A DNA stretch of 64,000 nt from NCBI GenBank assembly GCA_963969395.1, contig OZ017803.1, forward strand, positions 1,860,001 to 1,924,000, given 5' to 3'. This document shows, one piece after another, positions 34,650 through 47,738 of the stretch; within the stretch, counting starts at the first letter, position 1, and each line of letters starts with the position of its first letter. The stretch is from Pseudoscleropodium purum. Taxonomy: Eukaryota; Streptophyta; Bryopsida; Hypnales; Brachytheciaceae. Made by a program: the position numbers and the translations under genes. The notes beneath the pieces were generated by a model. It had not been told where the DNA came from and did not search any database. It worked only from the letters and a program-made list of their open reading frames with translations.

Positions 34650-35776
34650 TGAGTGATTGCAAGTGAGCTAAATTATTTACCGTAGATTTGATTGTTTGGT
34701 TGATGGTGTCTCAATTCCTTCACATGACTTGAACATTACGGACAGTAGCCACTTTTTTGGAATTCTTTGAGTTACCTATGTTGACCCACATCATCTTGGC
34801 TCTAAGTATGTTTGTCACCCACAAGGTTGAATGGCTTGAAAGTGGTTGATACAATTGTAGTAGACAAAGATTGACCACAACTTCTTTGCATCATTTGAAC
34901 TCATAGTGAAGCGATTCTACTTCTTGAAGTTCCCTTGGAAGTTCCCTCTAGTCTCTTCATCAATCTAGTGTAAAACAATATAAAAATTATAGGTCAATAT
35001 AAATAGATGAGGCCAAAATGATCAAACTTCCATAATAATATTCCTTAAGATTAGGAGATTCATGAATCCTTCAAGACTTATCACACTGTCTACAATCAAA
35101 AACATTAGAATTAACACTCTATAATTAACCCCTTTATTCAATTCTAACCATTCACCTTCAATCACCTTGAAGTGTATATATCATTAAGATTCCTAGAATG
35201 CAGTGTAAAACATGTTCAACATATGTTACATACTCTATTAGCTAAAAGATTGAAACGCTAGCTTGATTGATAAGAGCAGAGTTGAAATAAGTAAAGAAAA
35301 TTTGTGAATCAAACCACATTCAACAAGAAAGATAGATAAAGATTAGAAAAAGGAAATAAAAAATACTTAGCCCAAATGTAAACATGAACAAAGACTAGTG
35401 GAATCACATTTGGAAATCAAATAGCTGTAAGCATGGCCATTGGGTTCTTTTTTATTAATAGGGTGGATTTACATTTGCGACAAATAATGGTACAATTGAT
35501 GTGCTTTTGATTGCATTATATGTATTCTAGATCTTAGGAGGTGCAGTAAGTGATCAAAGTAGAAATATAGGTGTGAACAAATGTAGAGTGCCAAAAAAAG
35601 ATTGGGCCTAAAAATTATAAAACAATTATTTATATTATGGTATTTAGAAAATAACATTAGGTGTATTCTGAATACTATAGGGTATTGAATAATAGGGTGA
35701 ATTAGGAAAAAAATAGACTTAGTATATCCCCATTTATATTCATCTAATGGGCCCAAAGTCTTAATTTGTAGTTTAT
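34650..35776. other. Intergenic DNA, possible downstream part of the transposase relic
   Basis: An open-looking stretch around 34690-34770 could be a continuation of the Harbinger relic, but no diagnostic motif is visible. The minus-strand 148-codon frame 35469-35915 owes its length partly to the short tandem repeat at 35777-35885 and has no recognisable domain. Confidence 0.35.
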
Positions 35777-35885
35777 GAGTGGCAGCTATGTTCTTAATTT
35801 TGGGTTTAGGTGTAGCAATTGTGTTCTTCATTTTGGGTTTAGGAACAACAATTAGCTTCTTAATTTTGAAATTTAGAATTGGCAA
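35777..35885. repeat. Short tandem repeat, three ~36-bp units
   Basis: Units contain TTCTTAATTTTGGGTTTAGG, TTCTTCATTTTGGGTTTAGG and TTCTTAATTTTGAAATTTAG, each preceded by a GTAGC/ACAACAATT-type stretch. On the minus strand these give the repeated peptide PKPKIKN. No function is inferred. Confidence 0.55.
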
Positions 35886-38459
35886 TTGACATCCAATGTG
35901 GCTTTGGGGAGACATTGGCTTGCAATTCTAATCTTGGCAGTTGAATGGACAAAGGTGCAAATTCGGTAGCTTATGGTTGATAGGGTTTGATGCATATAGT
36001 TTCAATGTATTTAGTTTGTAGGTTGTAGTGCATCTAAGTACTACGATGCTCTTTCAATTCTATCTTGGTCACATGCAAGGACATGGTGCATTTGTAGTAA
36101 TTACAATTTGTTCAAAATCCCTTGCCCTATTTCTTTAGTGATGTAGAAGAGGAACAATGACCAAATTGGAAATTATCTTATTAGTATAATAAGTTCATTC
36201 CAAGGAGAATTTTTTAAGTAGGGTTTAATAGCTTACTTAGTGGATTTTGATCCTAGCCAAGTAAAAGGGTTTGCGTTAAATTACTTCCAACTTGATTCAC
36301 TTCCAATTTGCACATCACACAACACCAACTATGCAATATTCAATTTGATAATTCTTTCAGTCCATTATAATCCACAAAAAAATACAAATATACTATATGC
36401 ACAATCCAAATAGGAAATCAAATAACTCATAATTCCACTAATTCAATATAACATCTCTACAACTGATTCATCTTGATTTTCTCAATACACATAAAACTCA
36501 TCCAATTAGCATTGTAATCACACTCAGTTTCACAACTACAACGATAACAAAACACAAAACAAAACAAAGAAGATAGCCATCACCGGTTGGGACTTGCACT
36601 TGCATTCTAGGTAGGGGGTAAAAATCCAATTCAATTCCCACACCTAATAAGTAGCTCGAGAGACACACCAACTACGACCAAATTAGATTACATGAAGGAA
36701 AAATTGAATAGGCACTTACTAAGCAATACTTAGCCTCTTACTATCCAACAATCTTAGTCCAATTGGCAAATCAAACTGAATTAAGAGAACAACTGTGCTA
36801 ATTCACTCAATTACACTCCAAACTGACGATTACTGTTTCAAATCAAGTGAACTACTATAAAACTTTTAAACTCACAATAAATTGAAACTAAGCTATTGTC
36901 TATAGTGGTTTAAGTTTTTTAGTTTTTTTTTGAGGGTGTGTGTGTGTGTGTTTCTACAAGTGTCTTAAGTGAATGCATGGTTGCCTATTTTTGTCACAAG
37001 CCACTGCGCTTTAGTTTCCTTTGTTGGGATTGTGAATTTTCGTCAATTTTGAGTGATTCTTTAGTGGTCAATTTTGTAGCCTTTTCTTGAGGTATATTGT
37101 AGGAGATTTTGGTAGTTTTGTTGGTTTAGAGGCAACGCCTATTTAAGAACTACTTCCTACTTCTTATGTATGTTTCAACAACTACTATATTTTTCCTTCT
37201 CATCTCTCCTAATCTACCTTTGATCATTCTTGTTTGCTATGATTTTGGATGTAACAAGCCTTTGAATCTTACAATGCTCGCCACTATTGATCTTATTGAG
37301 ACAACTGCAATAGACATGTTGCTACTTTGGTTTGTAGTAAGATATAGTAGATTCTAATTTGATTAGGGTGCTACTAATTTGGAAGTGCTATTGTGTTGTA
37401 CATTGTACATCATTTAAAACATATATTTATTTTATATTTTGAAGAAGTTCTAAGAATGTAGAAAAGAAAGTTTCAAGTTGACACTTGTTGTCAATAGAGT
37501 TGTTAAAAAGAACAAAATCTTTTAAAAAATTTCAGTAGTCTAAAGACTAGAGTATTCTTCTCGAATTTATTGAATCTGTTTCTAATTTTGAAGTTCAACT
37601 TTGCAATGTTAAACTAGAGGGTTTTTATGGACTCGCAAAATCAAGAGGTTGATATGGAGGTGGAGTTAAAACTTCCTTGTCATAGTTGCCAAATCAACCA
37701 TCTCAATTGGCAATTTCTTCACCATTGCCATTTCATCCATGAGATGAAGTTGGACCTTCTCATTTGCTAAAGAAATCTTATGTGAAGCAATGTTGGTATG
37801 AAAATTTTAAAAGTAACACTCGTGATTTGGTAATTCTATTCCAAGTAGGATGTATTGAACGAGGCATACGAGATGTGACAATTGAGGTGAGTTACAAAGG
37901 CTTGAACGGAGACCAATGTTTTTGTATGACAAGGCCAGACAAAGAAGGCACTAGCCATCAATATTGGTTGAAAAGGCCAATAAATCCTTTAATAAAGGCC
38001 GAACGTGCAAATTACGTGGCAAACACTATTAGGCACATTCTCAAATTCTTGCAAATGGAGTCACATTCTTCTTCAATTTCAATTTTTACCTCTATTTAGT
38101 TTGAATCAAAATTCTCTAGCTAATTAAAAAAATTTATGTTTTTTTGTATTAAAAGTTGTAAAATAGGAGAATAAAAGTGATATACCTACTAGTAAAAACT
38201 TTTGGAGTTCATTGACTTTAGAAAATGAATAGGAATTTACCTTGGTTGTTTTTCTAGGACCAATGGGGGATAAAGAGGCTTATGTGATGCATCTTGGACT
38301 AATTCTTCCTACTTTAGGGGTCTAATAGATAGGTCAACATTTTCTACTTTGGATTTAAGAGGTGGTGGTTGTTGTGCGTTTTGTGGGAGAAAAGAAGGAT
38401 TTAAATCCGAACTTCAATTGAGGATATTTTTTGTTGCACCAATGATTTTGCAATGAAAC
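35886..38459. other. Intergenic DNA; one weak open frame
   Basis: A (GT)n run lies near 36937-36951. A 111-codon frame (37764-38099, +) has a mixed composition with a CFCMTRPDKEG stretch. An overlapping frame from 37629 begins MDSQNQEVDMEVELKLPCHS. Neither resembles a family I know, and both are surrounded by stops, so I do not call a gene. Confidence 0.35.
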
Positions 38460-39110
38460 TTGAATGAGTTGTTTTTTGCAAGATTACCTTTTCAAAACAA
38501 GTTTGCAAGTTTGATTTAAGTTTATATTGAGAAAGTTATGAGAATTCAAAAGGTGACGGAGTTTGTGGCTACCTAACAAAAGCAATTGAGACTTTTGAGG
38601 CTCATAACTCTTATTCAAGTAAACATTTTTGAGTGAAATTTTGAGAGAAGATAGTTTTTGATGTCAAATTTTTATGAAGCTATTACATTTGTGATTTGAA
38701 ATAGTATAGAAGAAGTTATGGAGTACTAAAGAAAGAGAGGTCTACTACCTTTTAGAAGAGAAGGCTGAGACTTTTCTTGTCTATAATTTTTAAACAATAT
38801 CTTAGATAAATTTGAAAATTGAAGAAGTGTTAGTTTGTAAAGTTTATCTTTCTAAAAAGTTATTATATTGAGGATTTGAATAAAAATTGAAGAAGATATA
38901 GGATTTTGTAGTAGAAGATGTTTGTTGCTTTTTAAAAGAGAAGGTCGAGACTTTGTTTGTTTATAACTTTTGGGTAGTATTTTAGTTCAATTTGAAATTT
39001 TGAGAGGTGTTAGATTATCTCATCAGCTTCTAAATTGCTATTGCACTTAGTATTTGAAAGTTGGAGCCATTTTTGGTAGTAGATCAAAGAACGCAACTAG
39101 ACTAAAATTT
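38460..39110 (+). repeat. ~180-bp tandem repeat, about 3.5 degenerate units
   Basis: The landmark (T/C)GAGACTTT(T/G) followed by TATAA(C/T)T(T/C)TT occurs at 38588, 38767 and 38947, spacing 179 and 180 bp. Each unit also has a GAAGAAGTTAT/GAAGATATAG stretch and a TTTTGAGAG-like stretch. Units differ by perhaps a quarter of positions. The period is in the nucleosome-length range common for plant satellites, but the array is tiny. Confidence 0.65.
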
Positions 39111-40892
39111 GGTTTCAAATCTCATTCAACATTTCTTAAAAACTTCAAGATTTGAAGAGTTGAAGATATGAAGATACAAAGACATGAAGATTTATATGTT
39201 GTGGCTTATGGCTTGTTATTCCTAACCAACTTTGGAGGTGCGTTGTTTTTATTTTGTTCATACCTAGTTAGGGAGACTTGTTGTTTTTCATTTATGCAAT
39301 GTAAATTTTGTTGCGGACTATGTAGTGATTTAGTATTAGTCTTATTTTGTGTTTGTGGTAATGAAGTGAGATTGATCACCTACATGATTGATCTTTAATG
39401 TCATTTTTATTGGTGAAGCTCGTTTGCTGGTCACCGTAAGTTTGAGGTTTAGGAGCCAATTTTTGGATAGTCAGTTCGTGGTTTGGCTGTTCCGTTTTAC
39501 CCATCCGAGGCCATGGGTTCTTATCACCTACCTATACTTTGATCCTTGTAGAGCCACTACATGATAGGCCAACGGGAAGGAGTTTGAAGATTAAAGAATG
39601 AAGACCAAACACTAAAGATTGAAGACTAGAAGATTTGATTGAATTCAATAGTAAACTATTATTAATCATAGCTAGAATCATCATGATTTTTCAAAGCAAA
39701 TTCTCTCTACATAAAAATGCATGAATGAACACACAGGCTAAAGGAGTTGGCGTGGTTCTTGATGGTAAAGAAGAAGTGGCATGATGTGCTTTCTACATGC
39801 GTTGAATTTACAATGTTGTGCTTGACCCAATTTGATCTTATGTGGGTGTGAAGAATACTAACAATATCTTAGTGTTGGTACATCATTACTATATTTGATT
39901 TCCTTGTGGATTTATTCAATACAATGTGGGCATTGACAAAACCATTGTTGGACCACTTACGCCTTTCACCATTGTAGGATTCATCAATGTCCAAATTGTC
40001 CTACCTCCAAGACATTCTTAGGCAAGGCTGGTAGGTGCAGTCATCAATACTAGAGGATGTATACTAGCACATCATGGACCTCATGTGGATTGTACCCTCA
40101 AAGCGAAAGAAACACATTTTTTTCTAGCTTTTTTTGACTTGTAGCCTCTTGCTACAATTGCGTTTTGGGGCCAAGCTGTATTATTACATTCTTTTGTTGA
40201 TCCTACAAAGAGATTAGTAGAGTTGTAGTTAAAGGTAATGTATTGTCAAAGTGTGTAGGTAATGCCACTACATTTCTTAGGATGTATTGCTTGTGTTTTT
40301 TAATACAACACAAAATCTAAACATTTTGCATTGGATTGCATTTCTCTAAATTTGAATGTGGTGCTTGCTCTTTTCGTTTCAATGTGTAGGTTGATTTGTA
40401 GATTATCATGTACAATTCAAGTGTTATTGTATTCATTGTTTTGGATTTGGTTTCATATTTGAGTTTATTATCTCATGCTTACACAATACTTCAATGCATT
40501 GTTGTGTTCCATTTTGTTCCACAATGCATATTTGAATAAAGGACTCTACCATGCATGTCTAAAGTCACACTTCTAGAAAATATTGTTCAAGTTAACAAAA
40601 AATGAACAACTTTTTGTTGATTGAGATATTATATTGACCATTTTAATCATTTTTTATTGATTTAGTACAAGCTAACAAAATGGTCATTGAATTTTTGTTG
40701 ATTTAGATAGTATGATGTCCTAATTAAAAAAAATTATAACTCTTTTGTTAATTATAAATTTCAAGAGTTTCAACTATGTTTTTATTATTTGGACAATATT
40801 TAAATCACCATGTGTCAAAAAAACAATTTAATTAGAAAAAAGAAAACAATCTACTTAATTTTTGGTTATAAAAGAGAAGTCACTCTAGTGTC
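39111..40892. other. Intergenic DNA, no gene seen
   Basis: GAAGAT-rich simple sequence lies near 39155-39190 and a TTGAAGA-rich stretch near 39580-39640. The frame 39168-39398 is cysteine/phenylalanine-rich and unconvincing. Nothing else can be supported. Confidence 0.45.
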
Positions 40893-41057
40893 AAAAGAGA
40901 GGAGAAGACAAATTCTATATACAAATGGAGTGGTAGAAGGTAGAATAAACCACATGAGATATGTGAACCAATTGTAATCTTAATTCACATATCCCATATG
41001 GTTTGTTCTACCTTTTATCACCCTATTTGTATAAAGAGTTTGTCTTTTTCTACTTTT
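40893..41057. mobile_element. 165-bp inverted-repeat element (MITE-like)
   Basis: The left arm (40893-40967, with ACAAATGGAGTGGTAGAAGG and CACATGAGATATGTGAA) pairs with the right arm (40984-41057, with TTCACATATCCCATATGG and CTACCTTTTATCACCCTATT). The arms are about 75 bp and roughly 83 percent matching by eye, separated by a 16-bp loop. No clear target duplication. It is non-coding and would form an almost continuous hairpin if transcribed. Confidence 0.7.
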
Positions 41058-42841
41058 CCATCACCAATGTTACCATTCTATCACCAATCATCTAGCTATG
41101 AAAAAATAATCTTTTTATTTCAAATTAAATTGTAAACTCTAAATTTTAGTCCTATCTATGTGTTGTTTTTGCTTATGTAGTAGTTTGTACCGGATTGGTT
41201 ATTGACCTGCCATGTGTTGATCATTTATTGAGCAAATTTATGATTGAAATATTATTACTTTTTTTACTTAACCACCATAATAAAATGAACAACAAATTTT
41301 TGTTAAGTATTGTCCAAGACAATGCGATTGAGGATACAAACAACATCATTAGTTTTTTGTTAAGTTTTTGTTATAATAGTTACTATTTTTCTACTATTAT
41401 CATTAGCTATTGCTCCTATATGTTTGTATGAGATTTTATATCTTCAATGTCTATTGAATATTGTAGTCTACAATGCTTGTTTGTGTTCTAAAAATTGCAT
41501 GTTTGAGGTCTAGAAGTTGACCATTTCAATGCAAAAATAAAATTTGGAGAGGTGAGATTTTTTGAAATATTTTCTTTAAGTTTTATATTTTATTGTACTT
41601 TATAGAATTGCATATGAGTTTAAGGATACGGAATTCAAAGGAGCCCTAAATCATTTCATGTTTTTTTAGCTTCACAAAATTACATATAAATTTGGAGACA
41701 AATAGAATTGGCATCTATCATTCTATCTCAAGTTATTTCATATTTTTTGACCTTCATGGAATTACATTTGAATTTTAGGATGTCCAAGTGTAAAATTGTG
41801 AGTAGTTCCAAAAAATTGAATTAATATAGCATATGATATATTCATTGCAATTGGAAATTATAATTAATGTATGTCCCTCCTTTAATGATCCACATTAGAA
41901 AATTACATAATGATAAGATGTAAAATAATAAGTAGACAAAAATAATACCCCTTCCCCCATTAATTAATTCATATTCACACCTATATCCTTATTTTTTTTT
42001 AAGGATTGCATCCCTTGAGTCTTAGATTTAATTCCTACTACACCTAATAATCATTGATGGCACCTACATGCATTACAACGTTTGTATAGTTTGTCATGGC
42101 CAACATTTACACACACACATATATATATTCTATATTTAATTTTTATTGCACCTAATGATCGCCAATTTATCACCTATAGACATTTTGACATTTGTATGTT
42201 GGCCACAAAAAAACAATACTTGCAAATGGTCAATGTGGACACTAAACTATCTACACGTCTATGTACCCATTGAGATGACTTTGAAGGAAAGTATACTTTA
42301 TGTGAAACAAATTACAAATTTAGTACAAAGAATATTTAATTATACACCTTTTCTAATTTGCAAACAACATTCTAATACAATTTGGATTTAGCAAGATTCC
42401 GATCATGATATGCAACAATCTTTTGGACTAGTGGCATTACCCATAAGGTAACTTCAATTTCAATTTTTGTTGTATCCATTATAGTCTCATACCAAATTGG
42501 TCACTTGTAGTATATCAACAACTTCATGAAATTACTAATCTAATGAACATTAGAAATTAACATTAAATCATTCTTCACTAGAGTACATATACTTGGCCAT
42601 ATTTCTACTAACTTTGTTGGTTGCACAATTAGCTAGATCAATATTGGTGGCTTGTTTGATAGTGCATTTGCTTTGTCATATCCTACACCAAATTGCTCAT
42701 GAAATAATTTGTTAACATAAATTGGAAAGAACTCTTCCACACTATAAAAAAAACCCTATTTTAGGTGATGGATTTTAGGTGACATTTAACGTAACAATCC
42801 ATGTTTTTATGTCAACAATAATGTCCGCCATAACATCTTCA
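41058..42841. other. Intergenic DNA, no gene seen
   Basis: It contains a fragment of the ~300-bp family (GAATTGGCATCTATC, CAAGTTATTTCATATTTTTT near 41707-41740, minus orientation) and an (AC)n(AT)n run at 42110-42128. CACTATAAAAAAAACCC near 42739 resembles a CACTA-type end that is cut by the TTAA element starting at 42842. No gene. Confidence 0.4.
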
Positions 42842-45003
42842 TTAACCCTTTAAAGACCAATCGACTATATTGTGGTTGATCTAGGTACATTTTGCAAAAT
42901 GGAGAGAGATTGGACCAAAATTCAGCATGGGACCAAAGGTAACGGATTGGAGGATTTCACAACCACATCTAGTGGACAAAGAATCACACAAATCCAAGCT
43001 AGCTTGTAAAAATGGAGTTCAAAATACTGACACAAAGGTCGTTCCGAATATGGCCATTACTGTCAAAAGATAGACATAAATTTGAAAGAAATTGTCCTCT
43101 ATATGTGATGACAGAGCATTCACTGCTCACACATCTACGAGGTGCGCATTGCAAACTTTAGTTGTGAACGCTTTTCTTTCCAATGGCTCACTTGGTTGTC
43201 TGTCAAGTTAGTGATGTCTCTCTCATGGCGAGGGTGGGAACTAAGTATCCAAGGTCACTTGGCATCATCTTGAAGCTCTACAGGGAAGTAGAGTGCATCC
43301 AAGGTGGGGAGCTGTTGGCATCATGCTTGATGGAGGAAACAAGCACATACTACACTATAGTGGTTTTGAGTGTCAAATTATGGATTAGGTTAGGGTTGAA
43401 GCAATGAGAGTTTGGATTGGAGGTGTGTGTGTGTTTCTTCTATGGTTTGTCAAGAGATCATGGTTCATGGGGTGCAGGTAGATCAAAAGTAGGTGCTTAG
43501 GTGGGGTCACATATGAACTATATGGGGTGAAGAGGAGTTCCTAGAGATGGAAGGTGCCCCTCGAGTATTGATTAGAAGTCCCTATGCTGCGGCTAAAGCT
43601 TTGGCTACGAGGATGACACATGTGATTGCTTCTTTTAGCTCTTGTTCAAAAAGTAAGGCATCTCGAGAATTGTCGAAATAGTATGTCCTTGAACAATTTG
43701 TTGCTAAGAAAAAATATAGTCAATGATTGTTGCTAGTTTTAGGTTTGATATAAATATTTGGTCCCACTTGCTCTGAGCAAGTAATGCTTTTAGCTTACTA
43801 GAATTACTTATAAAGTACTCGTATTGCTAAAGTAGCACAAGTAAGAAAATTGATGCTAATTTGGTGCAAGATTTGGATTTTGTTGTACCTAGTGTTGGTC
43901 TCCCTTGCAAAAGTCGTTTGTGCATGAACCAACCCTTGTGTAGTAGCAATTTTGTTGGAAGATGGCTGTGATGGGAAGGTGACTGAATTAGTGTCCTATT
44001 GGTATGAGTTTTTGTATGCATTTGTTTGCCTTCATTGAACCAAGGAGGTTGTGTGGGGCTGTTTCTTCTATTGACAGATATATCTGGTGGAATTAATTGG
44101 TGACCTCTTTGATGAATGCAAGACCAATGGAGCTCAGTGTATTGATGGATTTTACCTTACACAAGGAGATTCATGAGGATGTCATTGGCTTTGATTTTGC
44201 TTGCCGTATGTAGGAGGACATGGCATGTGCTCTCTCATAGTTTTCCCTTATTGCCATTGAGCATGTGAATGCCAAGTATCTTGGCTTGCTTGAGCAAGCT
44301 TAGATTGTGATCTTGTTGTCCATTTTGAACCTAATAGTATGTACCAATGTCATTCTATTGCTTCAAAAGCTCGATTAGTGTCCAATGCCAGGTCTTTGTA
44401 GTAGAAATCTATGAATGTGTAGTTGTTGTGGAGCTTCATCAAAAGTGTTTGTAGGGGTTGCACTGTGACTTTTGATGCACTTAGAACTTGGCTAGAAAGA
44501 AACAGTTATGTAATTTATCTATGGGCTTATTTCTCATTTGCTTGCCTTTGCAACCACTCCCATTCAGCTCAACATGTACATGGAGTATACCTTGCCTTTT
44601 TAGTCCAGCTGAAGCTATTTGAGAACTCCAAGTTGGTGTTCCCTTTACAATAACATGTCCTTGGCAACCATCATGACAATAAAGGATGGGGTATGTGGCC
44701 TTACAAGGACTTGAAAGATGGTTTTGTAAAGAAATACGCTTACAAAATATAGAGCAAATGTATGTCCAAGCACACCAAACATACAAGATCAAAGATGCAT
44801 TATAAAATACCATTGGTAGCCGAATCTAAAACCGCAAATTGAATTGGTTGTAAAATACACCTTGTGCCCATTCCATCCATATGGTCAAATTTTCTATAAG
44901 AGTAGATGATGTTTTATTATTCCCATTTTCTCGTTATATGTTGGAAGGAGGTTACTTGATCCCTTAGATCGACCACAAGCCTTATAGGGTTAAGTTGTTC
45001 TTA
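42842..45003. mobile_element. Possible 2.2-kb TTAA-flanked element
   Basis: The left end TTAACCCTTTAAAGACCAAT is followed by TGTGGTTGATCTAGG. The reverse complement of the right end reads TTAACCCTATAAGGCTTG, then TGTGGTCGATCTAAGG, so the inverted match extends beyond the terminal motif. TTAA lies at 42842-42845 and 45000-45003. The interior differs in texture from the 0.9-kb members and holds open frames at 43183-43407 and 44423-44653 (+) and 44481-44813 (-). I could not recognise a transposase in any of them. The pairing of these two ends is an inference. Confidence 0.4.
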
Positions 45004-45657
45004 TTGTGTAGTTGGCTATAAAAATGGGATTGTTACAATAGCAACAACACCCATTTATACTTTAAGATTTTCCTATTCTAACTACTATATAAGCAATACA
45101 ATTTTGTGTAGGGATTTTAGCAATTTGTAAGTGCTTAGGAAAAATATTACAATTTTAGACTCGTTATTGTGAAAAGTAAGAACAACATTCATAGAGCCAT
45201 GTATATAGGTAGTGGAATGTAATTGAGTTCTTAGTGACCTACTCATACTCATGGAGGCATCAAAGGGTTATTTGTTATTGTGTAGGTATTTGTCTATTTT
45301 CTTGTAGGTGTGCTAAACAATAGTAGACACAGCCACTACATTGTTAGCTTGAACAATAGTACTCAACATATACTAATATTATTGTCTAATATAGAAATGT
45401 TCCATAGTATTGCACTTGCTACTAACTCTCCAATATTGTTGATTGAATTTGGATTTCACTAAGGCAAATAAAAGGCATCAATCTAGCACAATACAAGTGG
45501 TCACAATTAATTCACAACTTTAGCACCATGCATGCAACACAATGTTCTCTTCACAAAAAAAATAGGAAATAAAATTCAATTTAGAAATACCATTAAACCC
45601 ACAAATTGGCACAACATTAATTGAACTATGCATAAGAAGTGCAAATATCACCACATG
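45004..45657. other. Intergenic DNA, no gene seen
   Basis: AT-rich sequence without supported features. Confidence 0.5.
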
Positions 45658-45745
45658 CATGGTTGTCACATTGGACAGATTACTATTCATTTCACGTCCT
45701 ATAGGATTTGAAATGAATAGTGATCTGTCCAATGTGACAACCATG
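45658..45745. repeat. Near-perfect 88-bp palindrome
   Basis: The left arm 45658-45694 starts CATGGTTGTCACATTGGACA and the right arm 45709-45745 ends TGTCCAATGTGACAACCATG. They match at 36 of 37 positions around a 14-bp loop. It is much better preserved than most repeats in the window, so either recent or maintained. The open frame at 45520-45750 is a shadow. Confidence 0.8.
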
Positions 45746-47560
45746 ACCACATGGTAAATTCAACTTTGACAATTTTCAAGATCAACAACTTGTCAAGAGC
45801 TTATCCAAATACTTATGAATTGAACTACTCTCCACAACTTGCACATTTTCATTCCAAGTTTCTTGTACTGACAATTGACAACATTTGAAGCTTGCTAATT
45901 TTACTCCATTTTCCAACTTCAAGCAAAGTTTGCCAATTTCACTTGATTTGAGATCTAAAAACTTGTATTTATCCATTTGCTTTGAAAATGGTCCTACTAG
46001 AAAGACTAAAGTGTTTTCATGATTTTCACCATTGAAAATTTTAAACATGCAAGTATTGATTTGGAATAATTTGTTATTTGTATTTATAAAAAAATTGCAT
46101 TTCAACAATTGCAAGGTAGATTGTGTAATGAATTTAATGTTTTTTCATGTAAAATTAAGTTTTTTGAAATGCTTTTTTAATGTGCTAACACATTTTGTAG
46201 TTGTTCATGTCACCTCTAATTCCAAAAAACCTTTATGTGCAAATTTATGAAATATTATGGAGAAGGACAACATACTAAAAATAGAAAACTTACATTTCTC
46301 TTGTTATAATCTCTTGGATGCCTAAGACTTATGCGGCCTTGAGTGCAGAGTGCCAACACTTGAGCTGTGTATGAAATCTTGTGGATGTGACCAAATAGAA
46401 AGAGTTTCTATTTTACTCACATAGATGTTGCCGAATCGATTATTAGTGTTGCTAGACATGTCAATCGATTAAAGTAATCCAAAATATTTGAAGCCAAAGA
46501 CATTGAAGGACAACCTCACTTTCGCAAAAGCATCTTGGAATGCATATTTTAAAGTTAGTTCCTCATATTTTAATACTATTCATGACATTCATGTCAATAG
46601 GATATTCCTTTATTCAAATAGACTTAGGTGTCCATATATTATAGTTGAATAAAAAAGGAAAGTCAAGGAAAGACAAAGTATGTAGCTATACTCATAAGTC
46701 TTTACATATATTACTACCACTTCTTGACAGCATTAGCTACGAGGAGCATCCACCTCAATATTACCACCCCAATAATCAATACAACCGTAAACTAATCGAG
46801 ATGGGTGTAAGCTGCTCATACTAAAAGCATTACAAGATGAAGCATGCCCCCTATTGAAAGTCAAATGATAAAAGCTGCCCGTACAACCTTTAGAGGGCCA
46901 TTTAGTGAGCCCAAACAACTTCTAATGAAGTACACTTGAAAGGAATTGGGCATTTAGGGATTAAACACCCAAGTACTTAAAATAAATTATTACTTTTTGC
47001 CTATTAGCAAACCAAATCTACAAGTGAAATCACCAACCTTCCAATTAGAACTTAAGTAGATGATCAAAGTGGCTATTCAGAATTACCTCTATTCAAACAT
47101 CAATTTGTGTTGCTTCAACATTTCAATGTGTTGTTTCTGACTCAATCTATGATCCATTGCAAAACCCCACATGTCATTGAAAATTTATAACTGAGTTATT
47201 CTCCAAGTAGCAAAAGATTCATATTCCACTTATAACATCTTCTATTACAATTTGCTATTATAGTCAAACAAAAGTCTTCACTATGTAGCCACACGAAAGA
47301 CATGGAAACACGTATTTCAAGATCGATGCCACTGCACACTGGTACAACGTTCGTTGTCTGAGATTGACTCTGAAGACTACTGAGATCGCAACAGTCATTT
47401 CTGTAGACCGATCGAGCTGCCAAATCCGTCTTGTGATAGTGACAAAAGATTCTATCGTTCACTTGAAGACTCTGAATACACAATTGGGGATCCGGACACC
47501 GCAACAAGCAAGACAAGCTGCACCTCCGTCGGACCTGCGGGTGATCCATTCTGAGCGCGA
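45746..47560. other. Intergenic DNA with one orphan TTAA-family end
   Basis: GGGCATTTAGGGATTAA (TTAA 46961-46964) looks like a right end of the TTAA family; no left partner was found. From about 47280 the sequence becomes GC-richer, like the edge of a gene, but the frames at 47196-47564 (-) and 47364-47600 (+) overlap each other and neither resembles a known protein. Confidence 0.35.
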
Positions 47561-47738
47561 TCATGGTAACTTTAGCTTTCCAGCAAATCTGGTGTCGTGA
47601 ATTTGCATCACGTGATGAAAGAACAACAACGTTTACGAATGGATGCTCGTCATGGTAACTTTTAGCTTTCCAGCAAATCTGGCGTCGTGAATTTGTATCA
47701 CGTCATGAAGGAACAACAACGTTTGCGAATGGATGCTC
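47561..47738 (+). repeat. 89-bp tandem duplication
   Basis: Unit 1 (47561-47649) and unit 2 (47650-47738) both contain CATGGTAACT, AGCTTTCCAGCAAATCTGG and GAACAACAACGTTT(A/G)CGAATG. They differ at only a few positions. Unit 1 carries the perfect palindrome CATCACGTGATG (47606-47617) with a G-box-type CACGTG core; in unit 2 it is altered to ATCACGTCATG. The duplication lies in a GC-rich, promoter-like stretch. Confidence 0.8.

Noticed and set aside
35469..35915. The longest non-LEA minus-strand frame in 30-50 kb (148 codons).
   Set aside because: Its length is helped by a short tandem repeat, and the rest is hydrophobic, AT-driven sequence with no domain.
43183..44813. Open frames in the 2.2-kb TTAA candidate as Copia or piggyBac proteins.
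   Set aside because: I looked for integrase, reverse transcriptase and DDD signatures on both strands and found none that I could defend.
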